From the NCBI GenBank assembly GCA_035578175.1, contig JAQMRL010000021.1:4195226-4259225 (forward strand): a stretch of DNA of 64,000 bases. The letters are read 5' to 3'. Position numbers and translations under genes: made by a program. Shown one piece after another: positions 1 to 11,788 of this stretch. Source of the DNA: Catonia carolina. Taxonomy: Eukaryota > Arthropoda > Insecta > Hemiptera > Achilidae. Below the pieces are notes generated by a model that was not told the origin of the DNA, searched no databases, and was given only the letters and a program-made list of their open reading frames with translations. The stretch's first letter is position 1. Every line of letters begins with the position of its first letter.

Positions 1-45
1 AACTACGCACTGCATTCCTTCAAACTACGCATAGCTGGGACTCAA
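1..45. mobile_element. End fragment of a ~400-bp TIR repeat
   Basis: The first 45 bases match the terminal part of the repeat at 31674-32082 (CACTGCATTCC... then a GCTGGGACTCAAGC end). The copy is cut by the window edge. Confidence 0.6.
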
Positions 46-181
46 GCAATATCTGTTTTATTGTATCCAGTGTTTAGCAAAAGTTTTATTTTTTATTCAA
101 GTTATTGTTTATTCAGAGAAACTAAGCCATGTGTTTGTCACTTTGTCAGTGAAAATGGAAATGTTTTACAGCTGTTACAAC

Positions 182-532
182 AATATTTTTTTTTAATTTT
201 TTTTTTTTTTTAAACCCCTAATGTGTGTACGTTGCAATCTGTTCAATTGAGAACAATAAGCAACCCCATGACCCAATGAGATGAGGATGATGTGTATGAC
301 GTGTACATGAGGTGGAGTCTTGTGCAGAATCAGGTCGACCATTCCTGAGAGAGTATGGTTAATTGAACCCCAACCATCAAAGTACACCGGTAACCACTGT
401 CTAGAATTCAAATCCGTATAAAAGTAACTACCTTTACTAGGATTTGAACCAGGAACCTTTGTCTCCGAAAATCAGCTGATAAACAGCTGATTTTGGCGAC
501 GACTTTACCTCTAGACCAACCCGGTGGGTTAA
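182..532 (-). mobile_element. tRNA-derived SINE, family A, copy 1
   Basis: On the minus strand it starts CCCACCGGGTTGGTCTAGAG, with an A-box-like GGTTGGTCTAGAGG and a B-box GGTTCAAATCC, and ends in a poly-A (T run at 186-212 on +). It is flanked by a 14-bp direct repeat ACAGCTGTTACAAC at 168-181 and 533-546, the expected target-site duplication of LINE-driven retroposition. Three more copies lie at 5911, 23338 and 57920. Confidence 0.85.
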
Positions 533-550
533 ACAGCTGTTACAACTATA

Positions 551-865
551 ATTACAGCTGTTACAACAATATGTTCTAATTATTAAGAAACATTTTTTTA
601 TTTAACTACATACTAAGAATAGTCTTAATAATTAAAAAAAAAGAAGCAGATTGTGGTTTCTATCAAATTTTCAATTTGTGTAATTACTTTTATACTTGTT
701 TAATTAGTAGATAATTTAATTTTTTCAAATTATCCAGTTACCTACTATTAAAATTTTTATTTTTGTTAAAAAAAAATTTTTCCCTTTTAATTATAACAAA
801 ACTTGTCTTATCTGCAAAATAAGTTTCCATTTATTTTTTATCACTTCACGTCATACGATTTGGCA
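551..865. other. AT-rich stretch, nothing recognised
   Basis: Very AT-rich with long A and T runs. No open frame, no repeat shared with the rest of the window and no RNA gene signal that I can see. Confidence 0.5.
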
Positions 866-1244
866 TAGATTTAATTAGTGTACTACAAAATTTTTAATTT
901 GTTTGTCTCAAAACCATAACGAGATTATTGCTACACAATGAGGTTATTTTTGTAGTAAAATCCACTTTTGAGAGTCAGTTTTTCACAATTTCCCAAAGAT
1001 TTTCAACTGGGCTTATATCTGGGGAATAACCTGGTCATGACAACACTTTAATGTTTTCATGTTTGAAATATATTTTCACTTTCTTGGCAGTATGGTGTGG
1101 CGTTAAATCGTGCTGGAACACTCCATTGCCTTGTGGGAATTTCTTATGAAGTTGTTGCACAACTATTGACGTAAGAATTTTGATATATCATCGCTTTTAA
1201 CATACCATCTAGTGGAATTAATGAACAAGGGTCTCCAAATCTAA

Positions 1245-2284
1245 GGCCTAGTGTCCATTTGAGAGAAACTGTCGAGAGAAACTCTCGACAGTGCTCTCAG
1301 GGTGTTTTCCATTTGAGAGTAGTTGCGCTGTCGAGAGAGCTCTCCGACACTCGACAGTGACTGAACTGTCGACAGTACGAGAATTCCGTGTCCACTTGAT
1401 AGTCTTGAGACCCGAGAGTCAACACAACAAGCAGTCTGCTGAGTGTCATCAAACGTGCGTGTTTTTAATTTGATAAAAATGGATCCCTAGCTTTTCTAAT
1501 AGCGTACAAAATCGTCTTTCAAAAGCGAGTAGCTTTCATCATGATGATGATGATCATTCATCAAATTTAGTCGCAAATTCTTCATAGGCACTCATCCTTT
1601 TGTCACGATTCCGGTACAAATTGTGTTTTATGTTCCGCAAAAATTCATTTTCTTCATATAAATTAATAAGTTGAAGAATTTCATTGTCTTTCCACTCTCG
1701 TGAGTTAATTTTGAAGAGATTATAAAGAGATTATAAAAGATTTAAAATATTGAAATTTAAAAAAAGATTAAAATTATTTAAAAGATTAAAATTTAAAAGA
1801 AAGATTTAAAAAAGAAATTAAAATATTAAAAAACGACTGTTGTTGTTTAGGTCATCAGCCAAAAAGCTGGTTTGAACCTGTAGAGGTTTTACTAAGTAAA
1901 TCGAGGAGTGAGGTGGTTTACCATTGCCTTCCTCACTGAGTGGAAAAGTACACTTATCAGCATGCCAGGCCCTCTGAAAAGCATATATTTTCCACTCTGC
2001 AAATGACACTTTCACTTCATTCACCATAAAAAGTAATAAAAATATTTTAAAATAGACAAATAAATGTAATGAACTGTCGACACAAGCTCTCAGCTTTTCC
2101 AACACTGACGGAACAGTGGAGAGTAACTCTCGAGACTAGAAACGAGCATTTACACTTGCGAGAAATGAACTGTCGACAGCTGCACCTGCTTCTCTCGGAG
2201 AGTAGCTCTCAGGCCCGTATACATTTGCGAGTCTACTCTCGAGAGTACTCTCGGCAGTATTTTCTCTCAAGTGGACAAGTGGCC
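1245..2284. mobile_element. PIF/Harbinger-type MITE with TAA duplication
   Basis: The ends are inverted repeats: GGCCTAGTGTCCATTTGAGA at left and, reverse-complemented, GGCCACTTGTCCACTTGAGA at right. TAA flanks both sides (1242-1244 and 2285-2287). A 3-bp TWA duplication with GGC-type termini is typical of PIF/Harbinger. The interior is non-coding and rich in CTCTCGAGAG-type palindromes. It sits inside the Tc1 relic and itself contains a truncated family-B repeat. Confidence 0.75.
1838..2027 (+). mobile_element. Family-B interspersed repeat, copy 1 (truncated)
   Basis: Head-first orientation, beginning TGTTGTTTAGGTCATCAGCC and a B-box-like GGTTTGAACCTG. It covers about the first 190 bp of a ~400-bp family with nine loci here and is nested in the MITE at 1245-2284. 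The family has no coding capacity. It is probably a SINE, but its class is not settled by what I can see. Confidence 0.75.
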
Positions 2285-2400
2285 TAAAACAACCCCAAAG
2301 CATTTTTTCTAGGGATGTTTAACTAATTGTTGGATAAGAGCTGTGTTCAGATTAATTTGCACGCTACTGTATATCTAAAAAAGTGACAGAACAATACATT

Positions 2401-3063
2401 TTCTCAGGTTTTTTCAATAATATCTGTTATACGATGAACCTGGTCTATTGTTGAATGTTTTCTTCTACAACTAACTAAATTGATGATTTGAAATAACATT
2501 GTGTTGTTCTAGTATAGGCATTAAAATTTCTAGAAATATTTTATTAAAAAGCTTTGAAATTACAGGCAGCGAAGAAAGTAGCCTGTAAGAATTGATGTCA
2601 ATTAGTACCCGGTTTTTGCTGCCTTATGACCTCTGCCACTCTACAAAAAGAAGAAATTGATGTCTTAGTCTGAATGGTTCAATGTATAGATATGTTAAAA
2701 TAAATTTTACTTTCCACAGAAGCTGTTTCAATATATCGCGCATTATGAGATCAAAACCTGGAATTAAACTTGATACTTAGTTTTTTCTTTATCTCACTGG
2801 CCTCATCATTTGGTGTAACTGGATCAATTGCTACATTTTTAAAGTACGAAGCTGAAGCTACATATAAAATGCTAGTTAAATTAATCAATCTAAAAAAATT
2901 GTTAATTATATCTTTCCATCACATGGTCTAACACATTTGAAAAAGGGAGTACTAATCCCCGACTCAAATAACACCTATATCCCGGTCACTCGATTTTTAA
3001 ATTCAACTGAAGGATAAAACCTGTAGAAAAATAACCAGCCAGGACCACTTCCTAAGGTAAAAA
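2401..3063. other. Unassigned AT-rich spacer
   Basis: No convincing coding frame, no internal repeat and no similarity noticed to other parts of the window. It may include the decayed N-terminal half of the Tc1 relic. Confidence 0.4.
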
Positions 3064-4004
3064 GTGCGAATGTCAAGCGGTTTATTTGTCCACCCTTCAA
3101 CTTTCCCCTACCTCCACTGTGGTTCATTTCTCTCCCTCCTTCACCTTTGTTTCCACCTTCACCGCGGTTTATTTGACTTCCTAATACTTCTTTCTGTCTT
3201 CCGTCTTCACCCCAGTCTATTTGTCTTCCTCCTTCTCTGTTCTGCCATTCGCCTTCACCGCGGTTTATTTGTCTTCCTCCTTCTCCTTTCTGTCTACCTC
3301 CTTCACCGCGGTTAATATATCATCCTCCTTCGCCTTTCTGTCTTTCTCCTTCACCGCTGTTAATTTGTCATCGTCCATCTCCTTTCTGTCTTCCTCCTTC
3401 ACCGCGGTTTATTTGTTTTTCTCCTTATCCTTTTTGTCTTTCTTCTTCATCACAGTTTATTTGTCTTCCTCCTTCGCCTTTCTGTTTTTCTTCACGTCGC
3501 TTTAATTTGTCTTCCTTCTTCTCCTTTCTGTCTTTCTCCTTCACCGCGGTTTATTTGTCTTCCTCCTTCTCCTTTTCGTCTTTCGCCTTCACCGCGGTTT
3601 TTTGTCTTCCACCTTTTCCTTTTCGTCTTCCTCCTTAACCTCGGTTTAATTGTCATCCTCCTCCTTTCTGTCTTCCTCCCTCACCGCGGTTTATTTGTCT
3701 TCCTCCTTCAGCGCGGTATATTTGTCTTCCCCTCCTCTTTTTCGTCTTCCACCTCCACTACGGTTTATTTGTCTTCCTCCTTCTCCTTTCTGTCTTCCAC
3801 CTTCACCGCGGTTTAGTTGTCTTCCTCCTTCTAATTTCTGTCTTTCTCCTTCCCCGCGGTTTATTTGTTGTCCCCTTCTCCTTTCTCTCTTCCGCCTTCA
3901 TCACGGTTTATTTGTCTTCCTCCTTCTCCTTTCTGTCTTTCACCTTCATCACGGTTTATTTGTCTTCTCCATCACCGCGGTTTGTATGTCGTCCTACTTC
4001 AACC
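3064..4004 (+). repeat. Pyrimidine-rich minisatellite, left arm of a foldback-like structure
   Basis: Degenerate tandem units of roughly 45-50 bp built on TTCACCGCGGTTTATTTGTC and TTCCTCCTTCTCCTTTCTGTC-like blocks, about 20 units. The strand is almost purely pyrimidine between the CCGCGG sites. The same units occur on the opposite strand at 4221-4600. Open frames read through it in several frames as an effect of the composition and are not genes. Confidence 0.85.
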
Positions 4005-4220
4005 AACAAAAGCATGCTTACGCTATCTATCGGATTACATTGGAACTAACGTTGCAATAGCAGTGGACGCTTACGCTATCTAGCGGAATTGATTGGAACT
4101 AGTTTAGTTCCCGTTGTTAGTTACAATAAATTCCGTTAGATAGCGTGAGGATGCACACCTATTGCAAAGTTAGTTCCAAGGAAATCTGATAGATAGCGTA
4201 AGCATGCTTTTATTGGTTGA
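4005..4220. repeat. Palindromic centre of the foldback-like structure
   Basis: About 48 bp at 4011-4060 (GCATGCTTACGCTATCTATC onward) are repeated inverted near 4160-4207. Inside them a second inverted pair (TTACGCTATCTAGCGGAATT and AATTCCGTTAGATAGCGTGA) closes on GGAACTAGTTTAGTTCC. The two minisatellite arms flank this core symmetrically. Confidence 0.8.
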
Positions 4221-4600
4221 AGAAGGAAGATAAACAAACCGCGGTAAAGGCGCAAGAGTGAAAGGGGAAGGAGGACGACTAATAGACCGCGGTGAAGGAG
4301 GAAGATAGAAAGGAGAAGGAGGAAGACAAATATATCGCGGTGAAGGAGGAAGACAGAAAAGAGAAGGAGAAAGACAAATAAACTGCGGTGAAGGAGGAAG
4401 ACAAATAGACCGTGATGAAGGCGGAAGAGAGAAAGGAGAAGGAGGAAGACAAATAGACTGCGGTGAAGGAGGAAGACAGAAAGGAGAAGGAGGAAGACAA
4501 ATAATCCGCGGTGTAGGAGGAAGACGAAAAGGAGAAGGTGAAAGACGAATAAACCGCGGTGAAGGAGAAAGACAGAAAGGAGAAGGAGGCCGACAAATTA
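4221..4600 (-). repeat. Purine-rich minisatellite, right arm of the foldback-like structure
   Basis: Reverse complement of the left-arm units (GGTGAAGGAGGAAGACAGAA and relatives), about 8 units, ending near 4600. It is shorter than the left arm, so the inverted repeat is asymmetric. Tandemly repeated units inside long inverted arms are the hallmark of Drosophila Foldback elements, but no clean termini or target duplication are visible here. Confidence 0.8.
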
Positions 4601-4924
4601 TTTATATTAACATTAATAAAATCTCGGTCCTTCTCAAAAATGATCGAAAACTCATTTCCTTTAGATATTGTTACGATACTTTCCTTCCCTATGTAATTAT
4701 ATAGGGCAAGAGAAAGTAAAAATAAACAAAAATGTATAAACAAAGAAAACCATATTTACGCATACAGGCACCCATAAACATTTTTAGACAGTAATTAAAA
4801 AACAATGTTTATCGTTCAACTCATTTAATCATTAGTAACAAAAACTAAAGAATAGTTAAAAAAATACTCATTTAAAATAATTTCATTCGCTAGAATGATT
4901 CCACCGTGTATTAACCATAACAAC
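4601..4924. other. Spacer, nothing recognised
   Basis: AT-rich, no repeat or frame that I can support before the first Helentron-like copy. Confidence 0.4.
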
Positions 4925-5060
4925 TTTTTACTTTCTCTTGCTTATATGAATATATAGGAAGGAAAGTATTGTTTTCATGTCGATTTTAAGAAATCGAGTA
5001 TTCACCGGATCTATACGTTTTCAGACCCCCTGAACCCAAAAAACATGTTTTTAGCGATTG

Positions 5061-5144
<84 letters not shown>

Positions 5145-5909
5145 AAAATATCTCAAGAACGGAACATCGTACGAACTTCAAACTTGAAACTTAAGTTACA
5201 TACCACTACCGGACCCGACACGAACATTTTCATCAAAATCGGTCAACCGGAAGTAGTAGTTTATTCGTGTAATTTTTCACTTTTTTGTGATTTTCTCAAA
5301 AACTGGTCCTACGATTTTTTTAAAAATCGCCTGGTTTACTCATTTTTTTATTCTCTACAAGATAGGGTAGGCGTCATGTGTGCTGAAATTCTTCGTGAGG
5401 GTGTTTTCTCGTAAAAACGTTGTTTTTTTTTAAGATTACGGCTTTAACATGCATTTTAGCGCAAAACTTTATGTAATAAAAATTGTAGAAATTTTAAAAT
5501 CCTACAACTTTTATTTCAAACAATTTTTTGTATAACTCGTAGTTTAGCGGTAATTTGCGATTTTCTGTTTTTTTCTCACGAAAATGTGTGAAAAACTGAT
5601 TTTTTTAAGATTTCAGCTTTAGTATGCATTTTACGACAAAATAGTTTATAATTAAATTTATAGAAAATTAAAAGATCTACAACTTTTATTTAGAGCATTT
5701 TTCTCTACAGAGAAAGAGTGATTTTCCGTATTTCTAAGCCAAACTGAGGTTGATTTTCATTTTGCGTATTTCACTCATGATTAATATTAGGTTATGTTTA
5801 TTGAGGTTAGTTTTTTGTTTATTTCTAATGTTTTATTACTAATGTTAGGTTATATTGTTAAATATTTGCATTGGCAAGAGAAAGTTGTGTGAGTGTTTCA
5901 CACCAGATT
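4925..5909 (+). mobile_element. HINE-like element (Helentron-associated), copy 1
   Basis: This near full-length copy shows the family plan. The 5' end is T-rich, then ACTTTCTCTTGC(C), then a palindrome of the type CCTATATGAATATATAGG, a conserved block ending TTAGCGATTGGTCTG, a (GT)n tract at 5062-5143, a ~750-bp block of small palindromes, the inverted copy GGCAAGAGAAAGT, and a 3' stem-loop GTGTGAGTGTTTCACAC before CAGATT. No ORF is conserved. The combination of subterminal inverted repeat, central microsatellite and 3' hairpin matches non-autonomous Helentron derivatives (HINE/DINE-1). Assignment is by architecture only. Confidence 0.75.
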
Positions 5910-5910
5910 C

Positions 5911-6248
5911 TTTTTTTTTTAATCCCTAATGTGTGTATGTTGCAATCTGTTCAATTTAGAACAATAGAACAATAAGCAACCCCATGACCCAATGATATGA
6001 GGATGATGTGTATGACATGTAAATGAGACTGTGTAGTCTTGTACAGACCCAAGCCGACCATTCCTGAGAGAGTATGGTTAATTAAACCCTAACCATCAAA
6101 GTACACCGGTAACCACTGTCTAGCATTCAAATCCGTATAAAAGTAACTACCTTTACTAGGATTTGAACCAGGAACCTTCGTCTGCGAAAATCAGCTGTTA
6201 AACAGTTGATTTTGGCGACGACTTTACCTCTAGACCAACCCGGTGGGT
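5911..6248 (-). mobile_element. tRNA-derived SINE, family A, copy 2
   Basis: Minus-strand copy with the same tRNA-like head (CCCACCGGGTTGGTCTAGAG at 6247-6228), B-box GGTTCAAATCC and poly-A. It abuts the 3' end of the HINE-like copy at 5909. No clear target duplication was found. Confidence 0.85.
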
Positions 6249-6415
6249 CATAACAACTTAAGCAGGTAAAGTTATTGTAATATAATAAATGTAAAAACAT
6301 GTAAAGACCATATTTTTGTTCGTTACAGTAGACTAATATGAATGCACTGAAAGGTGGTGTTTTTGATATAGACTTATCTGACCATTGTGCAGTTGGATTA
6401 AATTTTTCTATCCCT

Positions 6416-7196
6416 AAAAATCTGGTGTGAAACACTCACACAACTTTCTGTTGCCAATGCAAATGATTAATAATAAACCTAACATTATTAATAAAATATT
6501 AGAAATAAACAAAAACTAACCTCAAAAACATAACCTTATTTTAATCACGAGTGAATGACGCAAAATGACAATCGAACTCAGTTTGGCTTAAAAATACGGA
6601 AAATCACGCTTTCACGCTAAAATAGGCACTGTACAAAAAAAAGCTTGAAATAAAAGTTGTAGATCTTTTAATTTTCTATAACTTTTATTATATACACTTT
6701 TGTCGTAAAATGCATACTAAGACCGAAATGTTAAAAAAATCGATTTTTCTCACGTTTTCGTGAGAAAAAAAACAGAAAATCGCAAATTACCGCTAAACTA
6801 AGCGTTATACAAAAAAATGTTTGAAACAGAAGTTGTAGGTTTTTAAATTCTCTACAACTTTTATTATATAAGTTTTTGCGCTGAAATTTATATTAAAGCC
6901 GTAATCTTAAAAAAACAACGTTTTTACGTGAAAACTGCTTCACCGAGAATTTCAGCAAACATGGCGCCTACCCTATCTTGTAGAGAATAAAAAATTGAGT
7001 AAAATAGGCGATTTTAAAAAAAATCGTAGGACCAGTTTTTGAGAAAATCGCAAAAAACTGAAAAATTATACGAATAAACTACTACTTCCGGTTGACCGAT
7101 TTTGATGAAAATGTTCGTGTCGCGTCCAGTAGAGGTATGTAACTTAAGTTTCAAGTTTCAAGTTCGTGCGATGTTCCGTTCTTGAGATATTCTGTT

Positions 7197-7227
<31 letters not shown>

Positions 7228-7381
7228 ACAGACACACACACAGACCAATCGCTAAAAACATGTTTTTTGGGTTCAGGGGGTCTGAAAACGTATAGATCCG
7301 GTGAAAACTCGATTTCGAAAAATCGACATGAAAACAATACTTTCCTTCCTATATATTCATATAGGCAAGAGAAAGTAAAAA
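6416..7381 (-). mobile_element. HINE-like element, copy 2
   Basis: Complete minus-strand copy, starting AAAAATCTGGTGTGAAACAC and ending ATAGGCAAGAGAAAGTAAAA. The central tract is (CA)n with CAGA interruptions at 7196-7244. Confidence 0.8.
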
Positions 7382-7448
7382 TACATTGATATAAATAAAT
7401 TAAAATCACACCTCCAATTAATAAACTGCAACGGTATTTTTAACAAAA

Positions 7449-7844
7449 ATGATGTTGATTTCAGCTTCAATCAATTTCATTCTTTTACTATCAAGTTGTT
7501 TCTTAGAAAATACTTCTGAAATTAAAATAAGTAATCAGTTATTTAGAGCAAAACAAATTAGCCCTTGGATGAATGATAACTTATTAAAACGAATTAGGAT
7601 AAGAAACAAGTTGTACAATCAATTAAAATGTAGGCCTTACGATATTTGCTTTAGAAATAACTATGTAAACTTTAAAAATAAACTAGCTTCAGATATAGAA
7701 TTAAGAAAAAATCAATACTATGCATATAAATTCCAACAATGTGGAAATAGACCAGCTGATAATTGGCGAGTCATTAATTCATTGCTGGGAAGGAAAAATA
7801 AATTAATTGAAAAATTAGTAGTTGATGGTCGAGAGGGGGAATAA
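7449..7844 (+). pseudogene. LINE ORF2 linker region fragment
   Basis: 131 residues containing SPWMNDNLLKRIRIRNKLYN and NWRVINSLLGRKNK, the segment between endonuclease and RT in Jockey/CR1-like ORF2 proteins. The first ~15 residues belong to a different frame, since the +1 frame there reads NDVDFSFNQFHSF, typical of this linker. A frameshift lies near 7490 and another near 7840, after which the RT frame takes over. Confidence 0.75.
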
Positions 7845-7886
7845 CGAAAGGGAGGGGAGATAGCAAACACTTTTAATAATTTCTTT

Positions 7887-9527
7887 TTGAATAGTGTTAA
7901 TGTGTGCGCAATTTCTAAAAATTTGAGTGATTCACTTTATTTAAAATCACAGCCTAGTTCTTTATTTCTCAGTTTTGTTCACAAATGTGAAGTGGAAAGT
8001 GTAGTTTTAGGTGTGCAAAATAAAAAATCATCTGGTTTTGATGGTTTTAATGTCTCTTTCATAAAGCAGATTATTCACCTAGTTTCTTGTCCACTTGCTC
8101 AACTGATTAATATTAGTTTTGTTACTGGGAAATTTCCTGAGTTGTTAAAAAAATCTGTTATTGTGCCAATTTTTAAAAGGGGCAACCCAGATGCGGTCGA
8201 GCAATATAGGCCAGTTTCATTACTTTCAATATTTTCCAAAATATTTGAGAAGGTTATGAGGACCAGACTATTAAACTTTTTAAATGTTACCGACTTTTTT
8301 TCCCCCAACCAGTTTGGCTTCAAAAAAGGAAAAAGTACTGAAGATACGATTGAAGTCGTCTTACGCGATGTATTTGAAAACGTAAATTGTAGTAAAAAAG
8401 TGTCAGGGCTATTTGTTGATTTCAAAAAAGCGTTTGATTTGGTGAATCACAATCTACTACTTATCAAACTAGAAGCTGCAGGAGTTAGAGGCCCAGCTTT
8501 GAATTGGTTCAGAACTTTCCTTGAAAACCGGACGCAACAAGTCCGTGTGAAAAATTGTTTAAGTGATGAGAGGGTGGCAGGAGTTGGCGTCCCTCAGGGA
8601 TCTGTCATTTCAGCAGATCTTTTCTCGTTATTTATTAACGATTTATTATTTGAACCCTTCTATGGTAGAATTACAGCTTTTGCTCATGATATTGCATTTA
8701 TCTACGCAAGCGATGAATGGTCGCAAATTTATGACTTTATATCACATGATTTAGTATTGCTAAGAAAATGGTGTGAGAGAAATGCAATGGTAGTAAATGC
8801 ATCAAAAACAAAAATAATTAGTTTTGACTTAGTCGGTGTCAATTTCGATCGTGACATTAAATATCACGTTTGTTCCGATCCTGTTGGATGCAGCTGCGAA
8901 GTAATTGAACAGGTAAAAGAAATGAAATATTTAGGATTGATTCTTGATGATAAGGTCTCCTTTAGAAATCATGTAAATCAGCTACATTCTGATATCAGTA
9001 AATCAATTCGGGCATTTTATTTCTTAAGAAACCTTTGTGGCTTAAATTTAATGAGATCTTTATACTTTTCTTTGGTTCAATCGCGTCTTCAGTATGCTAT
9101 TGAATTTTGGGGGGGTACTCATGATAAACTAATAAATAAATTATTTGTAACTCAAAAATATTTCATTAAAATATTATTATTTAAACGTCCGAGAGACAGT
9201 ACTGTTAATGATTTTAAAAATTTACGTATCTTGCCCATTAAAAACTTATTTATTTTTAAAGTTTTAAAACTATTTTATAAAAAAAGTGGCAACAGAGGTA
9301 CTGAAAACTTATATCACAGAACTAGAGGTTCAAGCAAACAACTATTTGTAAGACCGAAAGTTAATAAATCCTTTTTTGCTAAAACTTTTGTTTTTTTGGG
9401 TCCGAAGTGTTTTAATCTGTTGCCTATTGGAATTAAAAATAGCTTAAACGTGATAATATTTGCAAGAAAGGTTAAAGATTGGCTCAATGAGATAACTGAT
9501 GTTGATTCACTTGTTAAGGTTGGTTAG
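7887..9527 (+). pseudogene. LINE reverse transcriptase, catalytic Asp replaced by His
   Basis: A 546-residue open frame whose first codon here is TTG; the frame runs further upstream to 7845 (EIANTFNNFF), so the true start is lost. RT blocks in order: SSGFDGFNVSFIK (about 48-60), YRPVSLLSIFSKIFEKV (107-123), motif A FVDFKKAFD with Asp178, motif B GVPQGSVIS (234-242), motif C FAHDIAFIY (265-273). Motif C should read F/Y-A-D-D; the first Asp is His267 (codon CAT at 8685-8687), which should abolish polymerisation. The thumb and C-terminal region follow to SLVKVG and a stop. Confidence 0.85.
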
Positions 9528-9993
9528 TGTTGGTGTTTTACCATTGCTGACTTGCAATGCTTGCTATTCAGTCTTTGTAGCAATTTACTGATCTTGGTAA
9601 ATAATATAACAATAATAACTGATTTTGGTGTTAGTCATGTACAGGTGAATATCTGCTATGAACACTGACGGCTTGGTTAATATTGTTGTTAAAAAATATA
9701 GTTAACATGCGCTATAGCTGCCGCTAAAATTTGAATTGTCATTTGTAGTGGATGACGACATTTGATGTGTAATTTATTTCTATAATTCATTTGATTTGTA
9801 ATTCATTTGTAAACTTGTTTTTATGTATTTTGTATTTTTTTTTAATATATATATATATATATATAACCATCGTTTACTTGAGTTGGTGATTATTTATTCC
9901 TAGTAGATAAGATATAGTTTTGTATTTGTATAAAGTGGAATAAATAAATATTATTATTATTATTAAAAAATGAACTTTTAAAACACTACGTGA

Positions 9994-10796
9994 AAAATCT
10001 AGTGTGAAACACTCACACAACTTTCTCTTGCCAATGCAAATAATTAACAACATAACCTAACATTAATAATAAAACATTAGAAATAAACGATAAACTAACC
10101 TCAATAAACATAATCTAATTTTAATCATGAGGGAAAGACTCAAAATGAAAATCAACCTCAGTTTGGCTTAAAAATACGGAAAATCACACTTTAACGCTAA
10201 ACTAGACTCTGTAGAGAAAAATGCTCTAAAAAAATGTTTTAGATCTTTGAATTTTCTATAAATTTGATTATATACAATTTTGTCGTTAAATGCGTACTAA
10301 GGCCGAAATCTTAAAAAAATCGATTTTTCACACGTTTTCGTGAGAAAAAACAGAAAATTGCTAATTACTGCTAAACTAAGCGTTATAAAAATAAATGTTT
10401 GAAATAAAAGTGGTAGGATTTTAAATTCTCTACAACTTTTATTATGTACATTTTTGCGCTAAAATGCATATTAAAGCCGTAATCTTAAAAAAACAATTTC
10501 TTAACGTGAAAACAGCCTCACCGAGAATTTCAGCAAACATGGCGCCTACCCTATCTTGTAGAGCATAAAAAAATTAGTAAATCAGGCGATTTAAAAAAAT
10601 CGTGGGACCAATTTTTGAGAAAATCGTAAAAAAGTGAAAAATTACACGAATAAACTACTCTTGCCGGTTGACCGATTTTGATGAAAATGTTCGTGTCGGG
10701 TCCGGTAGTGGTATGTAACTTAAGTTTTAAGTTTCAAGTTCGTACGATGTTCCGTTCGTAAGATATTTTGTTCACACACACAGACACACACACACA

Positions 10797-10827
<31 letters not shown>

Positions 10828-11000
10828 CCACACATACACACACACACACATACGCACAGACCAATCGCTAAAAACATGTTTTTTTGGGTTCAGGGGGTCT
10901 GAAAACGTGTAGATCTGGTGAAAACTCGATTTCGAAGAATCGACGTGAAAACAATACTTTCCATCCTATATATTCATATAGGCAAGAGAAAGTAAAAATA
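9994..11000 (-). mobile_element. HINE-like element, copy 3
   Basis: Complete minus-strand copy. The microsatellite is a longer CA tract with CATA interruptions at 10772-10857. Confidence 0.8.
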
Positions 11001-11542
11001 CGTTGTTATCTATAAACTAAAATTATTCAATTAGAGTAAAGCCAACCACAATAATACATTGTTATTTTTACACAATGCGTAGAACTACGATTATAAAATT
11101 ACAATATTTATGATAAATATTTATTGCTACATACCAGTGTTTTTAAATATATCTAGTGACAAATGAAGAAAAATAAATCATTAAGATAACTACGTATTAG
11201 AACAAACATTAAAACAAATAGTACAAAGAAACATAAACCCCTATGAAACAATCAAAAAACTGAAATTTCATTAATGTTATCCGTAAAATAATCTACAAGA
11301 TTAATATTTAATTAGCATAAATTACAATTTCAAAATAACAATTAAATTATTTTACTTAGTCACAATCACAAATTCCGTTAAAAAACTAAAAAGTTAAAAA
11401 AAATGAAATTTCATTAATGTTATCAGTAAAATAATCTCTAAGATTAAATTCAATTACCATAAATTACAATTGAAAATAACAATCAAACTATTTAAGTAAT
11501 ATAGTCACAGTATTACATTAGTTCATTAGAATATTTTGTTTG
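11001..11542. other. AT-rich spacer with a short internal duplication
   Basis: No gene. A ~60-bp segment (TGAAATTTCATTAATGTTAT and following) occurs twice, near 11262 and 11405, as a local direct repeat. Confidence 0.5.
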
Positions 11543-11690
11543 TTTTTTACTTTCTCTTGCCCATATGATTATATAGGAAGGAAAGTATTGTTTTCATGTC
11601 GATTTTAAGAAATCGAGCTTTCACCGGATCTACACGTTTTCAGACCCCCTGAATCCAAAAAACATGTTTTTAGCGATTGGTCTGTGCGTA

Positions 11691-11788
<98 letters not shown>

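Larger units (their letters stand above)
866..2400 (-). pseudogene. Tc1-like (DD34E) transposase relic, split by a MITE
   Basis: Reading the minus strand, 866-1241 gives VFQHDLTPHHTAKK and, after a stop, PGYSPDISPVENLWEIVKN. The first has the second catalytic Asp (QHD) and the second the catalytic Glu (PVENLW), with 34 residues between them, as in Tc1 DD34E enzymes. On the far side of the inserted MITE (from 2288) the frame continues with a piece resembling the Tc1 MLWGCF motif joining RFGDPCSLIPLDG. Stops and shifts are frequent, so the copy is dead. The N-terminal half was not found beyond about 2400. Confidence 0.75.
7385..9970 (+). mobile_element. 5'-truncated LINE (Jockey/CR1-like clade) with (TTA)n tail
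   Basis: It holds the region after a missing endonuclease domain, a reverse transcriptase, a ~430-bp 3' UTR and a tail of AATAAATAAA followed by (TTA)n at about 9949-9966. It lies between two HINE-like copies. The 5' end is not sharp; coding similarity begins near 7449. Two frameshifts separate the recognisable coding pieces, so it is a dead copy. Superfamily assignment is from the PWMNDNLL-type linker and RT motifs and could be another CR1/Jockey relative. Confidence 0.8.

Noticed and set aside
3064..4083. Ser/Leu/Phe-rich frames in the pyrimidine minisatellite, resembling membrane segments
   Set aside because: Composition effect of a TTC/CTC-rich repeat; frames overlap in several phases and the same pattern appears on the inverted arm.
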